Below are positions 1 through 4,626 of a stretch of 9,351 bases of DNA, in pieces. How positions within the stretch are numbered: the first letter of the stretch is position 1; each line of letters opens with the position of its first letter. This stretch comes from an uncultured Bacteroidota bacterium (lineage in GTDB: Bacteria; Bacteroidota; Bacteroidia; Bacteroidales; CAIWKO01): positions 1-9,351 of the forward strand of contig CALGYY010000104.1 of assembly GCA_937934705.1 (NCBI GenBank), given 5' to 3'. A program made the translations under genes and the position numbers. The notes below the pieces were generated by a model. It saw nothing but the letters and a program-made list of their open reading frames with translations. It was not told where the DNA came from and searched no databases.

Positions 1-43
1 AATGAGTGCGCGCTCTTCCCACCGCCTTACAATCACGGACTAA

Positions 44-76
44 TTTGCTTTCAACTTGTTTATACCTTTACTTTTG
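44..76 (+). promoter_or_regulatory. Possible Bacteroidota-type promoter at the left edge
   Basis: TACTTTTG at 69-76 fits the Bacteroidota -7 consensus TAnnTTTG, and TTTG at 44-47 could serve as the -33 element with a 21-base spacer. Transcription would run rightwards, antisense to the 3' end of the recombinase gene, and no gene lies directly downstream on this strand. The motif is short and the region is AT-rich, so a chance match is quite possible. Confidence 0.25.
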
Positions 77-85
77 TTCCTCTAA

Positions 86-101
86 GCCCGATCTCCCGGG
101 C
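86..101 (-). terminator. Short GC hairpin downstream of the recombinase
   Basis: A perfect 5-bp stem, GCCCG (86-90) with CGGGC (97-101), closes a 6-base loop about 20 bases past the recombinase stop codon. There is no U-tract on either strand after the stem, so it is a weak candidate for a factor-independent terminator. It might instead be a recombination-site arm or a chance hairpin. Confidence 0.2.
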
Positions 102-121
102 GGATTGCGGTACCTTATTTC

Positions 122-1285
122 TTACAATTCAAAATCGTCAGTAGGGTTTTTAATTTTGTGCAAATCTTTCATACTTACCCAGGTGTATATTTCTGTGGTC
201 TTGCTGCACTTGTGCCCCAGTAATTCCTGAATATATCTTAGATCTGTGCCCGCCTCAAGCAAATGAGTCGCAAAACTGTGACGAAGACAATGTAAGGTAA
301 AAGTATGAGTTTTTTGAATATGTCCATAGTACTTATGAAAAATTTTTTCCAGACTGGTTTCACTGTAGGCCTGTCCCGCCGATTGCCCCTCAATCAGATA
401 AACCATTGGCCGATACGCTTTGTAGTACCTTGTAATTAAGTCTAATAATCCTTTGCTTAACGGAAGCACCCTGTCTTTACGCCCTTTTCCATCCACTACG
501 GTAAGCGTCATCCGTTTTGAATCCAGATTGCTTAATTTCAGATGAATAAGCTCGGAACGACGGAGACCACAACCGTATATCAACGAAAGCGCCGTTTTAT
601 GCTTTAAATTGGCAATGGAAGACAGCATTGATCTGATATTCTCTTTCGGAATTACCTTAGGTAAGTGCTTTGCGCGTTTTGGTCGCTCTAATTCCTCTAC
701 CATCATGTTGTGATCCTGCATCCGTCGGTAAAAAAGCTTCAACGCATTCACAAAATGGTTCTGATATGAGACCGAAAGCCCGTATTTGATGATATAATCC
801 TGGTTGAAGCTGAGAACATCGCGCTTGCTTATTTTATGAAGCGGCCGGTCATGATAATACCCGAAAAAGACATTCAGAACTTGCAAATATGATCGGATGC
901 TGTTTTCGCTGTATCGCCTCTGCCTCATCCAGTACTTGAACTTTAAAATCTCCCCGGCCACCTTAACGTCGGGAGGAGGTAATTTCTTCCTTTCTTCATT
1001 TTTTGAAATACCTGCAGATCCTTGCCCATCCCCGGGTGAGGTGTGACCTTCAGGTTTTTTCTTAAATACCGCGCTGGCATCAACTTCTGCAACTCCCTTG
1101 AATATGCGAAAAACCGACCGCATGTTTTCAGGATGATTGCCGATCAACCAGGCTGATATTGCCTGACTCCATACCGCCCCGTCTATGGTCTTTACCAGTT
1201 CAATGTACTTTTTGTTGTAAGGGAAGCGCAGGGCCAGTTTCCGCTTACCGCGATGATACACCGCATCAATAATTAATTTGTCCAT
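122..1285 (-). CDS. Tyrosine recombinase / site-specific integrase
   Basis: This 387-residue protein is a tyrosine recombinase of the XerC/XerD-integrase superfamily, which cuts and rejoins DNA through a covalent 3'-phosphotyrosine intermediate. The N-terminal 65 residues resemble the extra arm-like domain often found in Bacteroidota integrases. A linker rich in charged and Gly/Pro residues (about 66-107) leads to a SAM-like core-binding domain (about 108-195). The catalytic domain (about 205-387) carries every key residue: R242 in GLRRSEL, K267 in GKGRKDR, H332 and R335 in HCLRH, H358 in LLGHK, and nucleophile Y367 in EIYTWV. The spacings match XerD closely. There is no insertion of the kind seen in integron IntI between the Lys motif and HxxR. 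The start at 1285 was chosen because CAGGA lies 6 bases upstream; the frame stays open further upstream, but that extension runs through the rpsA promoter and leader. No cargo genes or clear attachment sites are visible. Base composition looks more AT-rich than in rpsA or rnz, which is compatible with later acquisition. Confidence 0.93.
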   Translation of the reverse strand: MDKLIIDAVYHRGKRKLALRFPYNKKYIELVKTIDGAVWSQAISAWLIGNHPENMRSVFRIFKGVAEVDASAVFKKKPEGHTSPGDGQGSAGISKNEERKKLPPPDVKVAGEILKFKYWMRQRRYSENSIRSYLQVLNVFFGYYHDRPLHKISKRDVLSFNQDYIIKYGLSVSYQNHFVNALKLFYRRMQDHNMMVEELERPKRAKHLPKVIPKENIRSMLSSIANLKHKTALSLIYGCGLRRSELIHLKLSNLDSKRMTLTVVDGKGRKDRVLPLSKGLLDLITRYYKAYRPMVYLIEGQSAGQAYSETSLEKIFHKYYGHIQKTHTFTLHCLRHSFATHLLEAGTDLRYIQELLGHKCSKTTEIYTWVSMKDLHKIKNPTDDFEL

Positions 1286-1363
1286 TGTTTTTCCTGTAAA
1301 AATACGAAACTGTTCTGAAATATTCTTTTCACTTTTTCTGTGACGGAAATTAAGGTAAACCCT

Positions 1364-1391
1364 TTGGATTTCGGATTTTTTCCTATCTTTG
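1364..1391 (+). promoter_or_regulatory. rpsA promoter
   Basis: TTG at 1364-1366 and TATCTTTG at 1384-1391 match the Bacteroidota -33 and -7 elements, with a 17-base spacer. Transcription should begin a few bases after 1391, giving rpsA a leader of about 115-120 bases. The motif lies in the gap shared with the divergent recombinase gene. I infer the promoter from consensus alone. Confidence 0.7.
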
Positions 1392-1514
1392 CACCCCCCG
1401 AAAAGCGGGGAGGGGTGAAGGTCACGCAACGGGCGGTTGCGGGAGCTCACCCGGAGGAAATGAACAACCACCCTGTCCGGCCGCCCGGCGGGCATACAAG
1501 AAAAGCATTACGCA
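1392..1514 (+). promoter_or_regulatory. Structured 5' leader of rpsA
   Basis: This GC-rich leader can fold into several stems. CCCCG (1396-1400) pairs with CGGGG (1406-1410). GGGTGA (1413-1418) pairs with TCACCC (1447-1452), enclosing GCAAC (1426-1430) paired with GTTGC (1436-1440). GCCC (1483-1486) pairs with GGGC (1490-1493). A GGAGG sits at 1453-1457, directly after the outer stem and 57 bases before the rpsA start. The last 20 bases before that start are A-rich, unstructured and without a Shine-Dalgarno sequence. In gammaproteobacteria the rpsA leader also has hairpins, lacks a good Shine-Dalgarno, and mediates autogenous repression by S1. A similar role here is an inference by analogy, because I see no homology to the E. 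coli leader. Confidence 0.5.
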
Positions 1515-1579
1515 ATGAGCGAAGAAAACAACATGAACGAAGTCGTGAACGAAAACGAAAGCGGGAACGACAAAGTTGA
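1460..1579 (+). CDS. Possible 39-codon upstream ORF overlapping the rpsA start
   Basis: An ATG at 1460 opens a 39-codon frame that ends with TGA at 1577-1579, overlapping the first 65 bases of rpsA in another frame. GGAGG at 1453-1457 precedes it, but only two bases separate them, tighter than normal. The predicted peptide is very rich in Arg, Lys and Glu, which is what the A/G-rich start of rpsA gives when read in a shifted frame, so its composition is no evidence for a real protein. If translated, it could affect rpsA initiation through overlap or coupling. I think a stable product is unlikely. Confidence 0.18.
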   Translation: MNNHPVRPPGGHTRKALRNERRKQHERSRERKRKRERQS

Positions 1580-3527
1580 AGTAACTGCTGAAGTGCAGCA
1601 GGAAACCACCATCGCTGAACCCGAAGTAGAAAAGGTGAAAAGCGAAAAGAAAGAAAAAACTCCGGCAAGCGACAGGAAATTGTCTGAACCTGAAGATTTT
1701 AACTGGGATGTAGTGGGCAAGAAGCATGATGCCTATTCTGCCGTTGAGCGCAAGGACATGGAAGAGCTCTACGACAAAACCCTGAGTTCCATCGTGGAAC
1801 AGGAAGTGGTGGAAGGCACCGTGGTGGGGATGAACAACCGCGAAGTGGTGATCAACATCGGCTTTAAGTCCGACGGGGTGATCGCACTGAATGAATTCCG
1901 CTACAATCCCGATCTCAAACCGGGCGACAAGGTGGAAGTATATGTCGAAAGCCAGGAAAGCACCACCGGCCAGCTCCTGCTCTCCCACAAGAAAGCCAAG
2001 CTGCTGAAAGCCTGGGAGCGCGTGAATACGGCCCTGGAAAAAGACGAAATCATCAACGGTTATGTGAAGTGCCGCACCAAGGGCGGTCTCATTGTCGACG
2101 TTTTCGGCATCGAGGCTTTCCTCCCGGGTTCACAGATCGACGTGAAACCCATACGCGACTACGATATATACGTGGGCAAGACCATGGAATTCAAAGTGGT
2201 GAAAGTCAACCACGAATACAAGAACGTGGTGGTATCCCACAAAGCCCTTATCGAAGACGAACTCGAGCACCAGAAGGCAGAGATCATCGCCAAACTTGAA
2301 AAGGGACAGGTTCTCGAGGGCACCGTCAAAAACATCACCTCCTATGGCGTATTTATCGACCTGGGCGGCGTAGACGGTCTGATCCACATTACCGACCTCT
2401 CCTGGGGACGCATCAACCATCCCGAAGAGATCGTGCAGCTTGATCAGAAGATCAACGTGGTTATTCTCGATTTCGACGAAGGCAAGAAACGCATTGCCCT
2501 GGGTCTGAAACAGCTCTCACCTCACCCCTGGGATTCACTCGACGCCGGCTACAAGGTGGGCGACAAGGTGAAAGGAAAGGTGGTTGTGATTGCCGATTAT
2601 GGCGCATTCGTGGAAATCACCAAGGGTGTTGAAGGTCTGATCCACGTTTCGGAAATGAGCTGGTCGCAGCACCTGCGCTCCGCACAGGATTTCCTTAAGG
2701 TGGGCGATGAGGTAGAAGCAGTAATCCTCACCCTCGACCGCGAAGAACGCAAGATGTCGCTCGGTATCAAGCAGCTTATTCCTGATCCCTGGGCCGATAT
2801 CAGCAGCCGTTACCCGGTCAGTTCAAAACATAAGGCTACCGTACGCAACTTCACCAACTTCGGAATTTTCGTGGAGCTGGAAGAAGGTGTGGATGGTCTG
2901 ATCCACATTTCTGACCTTTCCTGGTCGAAGAAGATCAAGCATCCCGCCGAGTTCACCAAGATCGGCGAAGAGATTGAAGTGATCGTACTGGAAGTGGATG
3001 CCGAGAACCGCAGGCTGAGCCTCGGACACAAACAGCTTGAAGAAAATCCCTGGGATGTTTTTGAAAGCGTTTTCACCATCGACAGCGTCCACAAAGGAAC
3101 GGTGATCAGTGTGGGTGATAAGGGCGCGGTGGTTGCGCTGCCATACGGCGTGGAAGGTTTTGCACCTACCCGTCACCTGCAGAAGGCTGACAATACCTCT
3201 GCAAAGGTTGAAGAGACCCTTGATTTCAAGGTGATCGAGTTTTCGAAGGAGAACAAGAAGATCATCATCTCGCACACCAGGATCCACCAGGATGCGGTGA
3301 ATGCAGAGAAGAACAAGGAAAGCGCAGATAAAAAGAAAGTCGAGAAGACCACCAATAAAGCGGTGAAGAAGATCAAGGACAACCTTGAAAAAACCACCCT
3401 GGGTGATATCGAGGCTTTGGCTAATCTGAAGGCCGGTATGGAAGAAGACGAGAAGCAGAGCAAAAAGGCCCAGCTTCCGACCGAGGCCCCGGAACCTAAG
3501 GAAGAGCCGGAATCTGATAAAGAATAA
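1515..3527 (+). CDS. rpsA: 30S ribosomal protein S1
   Basis: S1 is the RNA-binding protein of the small ribosomal subunit that captures and unfolds mRNA for initiation, which matters most for messages lacking a Shine-Dalgarno sequence. The 670 residues contain six S1 (OB-fold) domains at about 94-160, 178-243, 264-333, 349-420, 436-507 and 523-588. Domains 3-5 are the most alike, each with the signature (Y/F)G-x-F-(V/I) followed by GLIH and a SW motif. The 557-residue E. coli protein has the same six domains. The extra length here comes from an acidic N-terminal tail (about 1-90, rich in Glu, Asn, Lys) and a charged Lys/Glu-rich C-terminal tail (about 590-670). The ATG at 1515 is preferred; an in-frame ATG six codons later is an alternative. 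No Shine-Dalgarno precedes either, which is normal in Bacteroidota. The gene has its own promoter, a structured leader and a strong terminator. Confidence 0.98.
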   Translation: MSEENNMNEVVNENESGNDKVEVTAEVQQETTIAEPEVEKVKSEKKEKTPASDRKLSEPEDFNWDVVGKKHDAYSAVERKDMEELYDKTLSSIVEQEVVEGTVVGMNNREVVINIGFKSDGVIALNEFRYNPDLKPGDKVEVYVESQESTTGQLLLSHKKAKLLKAWERVNTALEKDEIINGYVKCRTKGGLIVDVFGIEAFLPGSQIDVKPIRDYDIYVGKTMEFKVVKVNHEYKNVVVSHKALIEDELEHQKAEIIAKLEKGQVLEGTVKNITSYGVFIDLGGVDGLIHITDLSWGRINHPEEIVQLDQKINVVILDFDEGKKRIALGLKQLSPHPWDSLDAGYKVGDKVKGKVVVIADYGAFVEITKGVEGLIHVSEMSWSQHLRSAQDFLKVGDEVEAVILTLDREERKMSLGIKQLIPDPWADISSRYPVSSKHKATVRNFTNFGIFVELEEGVDGLIHISDLSWSKKIKHPAEFTKIGEEIEVIVLEVDAENRRLSLGHKQLEENPWDVFESVFTIDSVHKGTVISVGDKGAVVALPYGVEGFAPTRHLQKADNTSAKVEETLDFKVIEFSKENKKIIISHTRIHQDAVNAEKNKESADKKKVEKTTNKAVKKIKDNLEKTTLGDIEALANLKAGMEEDEKQSKKAQLPTEAPEPKEEPESDKE

Positions 3528-3545
3528 GCGCTCTCAGCAGAATCG

Positions 3546-3576
3546 AAAAGACCGCCTTCGGGGGCGGTCTTTTTTT
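3546..3576 (+). terminator. Intrinsic terminator after rpsA
   Basis: GACCGCC (3550-3556) pairs with GGCGGTC (3563-3569) around a 6-base loop that begins TTCG, followed by seven T residues (3570-3576). The AAAA before the stem can pair with the first T residues and lengthen the helix to about 11 bp. It begins 19 bases after the rpsA stop codon and ends just before the first possible start of rnz. Confidence 0.92.
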
Positions 3577-3598
3577 AATGACTGATCGCAATCATACC

Positions 3599-4507
3599 AT
3601 GCCCCACGTCCACATCCTCGGCTCGAGCTCGGCAACGCCCACTGCAACAAGGCACCCCAGTGCACAGGTGCTGTCGCTGGCCGATCAGCTTTTTCTGATC
3701 GACTGCGGGGAAGGCACCCAGATGCAGTTCCGGCGTTTCCGGGTCAGGGCACAACGGATACAACACATCTTTATCTCTCATCTGCATGGCGATCATTATC
3801 TCGGTCTGCCCGGACTAATCTTCACCCTCCATCTGTTCGGACGCAGGGAAGCGCTGCACATCTATGCCAACCCGGAACTTGAGAAAATCCTCAACCACAT
3901 TCTTGAAGTCAGCGCTACCACTTTGCTGTTTCCTCTGCATTTTCATCCACTTCCGGAAGACTTCAGCGGTATCGTGCTGGAGAATGAGAAGATGAGCGTC
4001 ACCGCCTTTCCTCTCAAACACAGGGTACCTACCCACGGTTTTCTGTTCAAAACCAAACCTGCGCTGCGAAAGATCCGCCGACAGTCCACTGAAAAACTGG
4101 GACTCAGCAGCGAGCAGTACCGCAGTATCCGGGAGGGGAATGACCTGCTGACGGCCGGCGGTGAGCTGATCCCTAACCGCAGTCTGACCGATGACCCGCC
4201 CCCGGTCAAAACTTACGCCTATTGTTCCGATACCGGATTTACAGATAGCTTTCTGAAGCATATCATGGGTGTGGATCTGCTTTATCATGAGGCCACCTTT
4301 ATGAAAGATAAAGAAGCTAATGCCCGTGAAAAGGAACATTCAACAACCATTGATGCCGCCACTATCGCCCTGAAGGCCGGTGCACGCAAGCTGCTTATCG
4401 GGCATTACTCTGCCCGCTATGATGAACTCCAGCCTGTGCTGGATGAGGCCAGGACGGTATTCCCGGAAACTTACCTGGCAGAGGAAGGCAGCGTGATAAG
4501 CTTCTGA
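3599..4507 (+). CDS. rnz: Ribonuclease Z (tRNA 3' processing endonuclease)
   Basis: Ribonuclease Z is a zinc metallo-beta-lactamase-fold enzyme that cuts precursor tRNAs after the discriminator base so that CCA can be added. The 302-residue length fits the short bacterial (ELAC1-like) form. The N-terminus has the family opening HILGSSSATPT and the IDCGEGTQ motif. Zinc ligands are visible as H61, H63, D65 and H66 in HLHGDH, H141 in LKHRVPTHG, D211 in CSDTG and H269 in IGHYSARY; H247 in the EHSTT segment is a further conserved histidine. I chose the ATG at 3599 because related proteins begin only a few residues before HILG. An ATG at 3578 would add seven residues but abuts the terminator T-tract. 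No separate promoter is evident in the 71-base gap after rpsA, so some expression may come from terminator read-through. Confidence 0.96.
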   Translation: MPHVHILGSSSATPTATRHPSAQVLSLADQLFLIDCGEGTQMQFRRFRVRAQRIQHIFISHLHGDHYLGLPGLIFTLHLFGRREALHIYANPELEKILNHILEVSATTLLFPLHFHPLPEDFSGIVLENEKMSVTAFPLKHRVPTHGFLFKTKPALRKIRRQSTEKLGLSSEQYRSIREGNDLLTAGGELIPNRSLTDDPPPVKTYAYCSDTGFTDSFLKHIMGVDLLYHEATFMKDKEANAREKEHSTTIDAATIALKAGARKLLIGHYSARYDELQPVLDEARTVFPETYLAEEGSVISF

Positions 4508-4537
4508 TCAGCTCCGGCTGCGGTTCGGCCTGATTGA

Positions 4538-4557
4538 ATTAACAATCCCTTGTTGAT
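4538..4557. repeat. Inverted repeat downstream of rnz
   Basis: ATTAACAA (4538-4545) and TTGTTGAT (4550-4557) form an 8-bp stem with one G-T pair around TCCC. It lies 30 bases after the rnz stop. No T-tract follows, so it is not a convincing terminator; it could be a protein-binding dyad. It is the first of three dyads in this 119-base gap. Confidence 0.35.
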
Positions 4558-4567
4558 ATAAAAATTC

Positions 4568-4579
4568 GCATCCGGATGC
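4568..4579. repeat. 12-bp perfect palindrome upstream of the TPR-like gene
   Basis: GCATCCGGATGC reads the same on both strands, with no spacer. A loopless palindrome suggests a dimeric protein-binding site more than an RNA hairpin. It lies 47 bases before the start of the 913-residue exported protein. I see no TAnnTTTG promoter motif in this gap, so its position relative to transcription start is unknown. Confidence 0.4.
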
Positions 4580-4597
4580 AAAATCCGTGATAATGCC

Positions 4598-4619
4598 CAG
4601 CTTTGTATTGGCAAAGCTG
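4598..4619 (+). promoter_or_regulatory. Perfect 8-bp inverted repeat just before the TPR-like gene
   Basis: CAGCTTTG (4598-4605) and CAAAGCTG (4612-4619) are perfect complements around TATTGG, ending 7 bases before the ATG at 4627. In RNA this hairpin would sit on the ribosome entry region and could limit initiation; in DNA it could be an operator. Which, if either, cannot be told from sequence alone. Confidence 0.45.
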
Positions 4620-4626
4620 AGTTTGA

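Noticed and set aside
6..230. 74-codon plus-strand ORF overlapping the 3' end of the recombinase gene
   Set aside because: It overlaps the recombinase coding end, has low-complexity Leu/Ser-rich content and no Shine-Dalgarno or family likeness.
122..1285. Integron-type integrase (IntI) with an attC array
   Set aside because: The catalytic domain lacks the extra IntI insertion and no attC-like array is visible on either side.
86..1493. GC-rich cccgggcgg-like strings on both sides of the recombinase, considered as att repeats
   Set aside because: The two strings (near 95-104 and 1483-1493) are not direct repeats of useful length, and the right one fits the rpsA leader hairpin.
1422..1988. 188-codon minus-strand ORF opposite the rpsA start
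   Set aside because: It is rich in Phe, His and Val, as expected from reading the strand opposite an A/G-rich, Glu/Lys-coding gene, and it covers the rpsA promoter-proximal region. No motif or promoter supports it.
2380..2930. Near-identical short DNA repeats within rpsA
   Set aside because: They encode the GLIH...DLSW signature of successive S1 domains and are explained by the domain repeats.
2823..3287. 154-codon minus-strand ORF opposite rpsA
   Set aside because: It lies wholly within a firmly identified gene, and its composition follows from the opposite strand of the S1 domains.
3815..4339. 174-codon minus-strand ORF opposite rnz
   Set aside because: It is fully antisense to a confidently assigned metallo-beta-lactamase-fold enzyme and has no recognisable domain.
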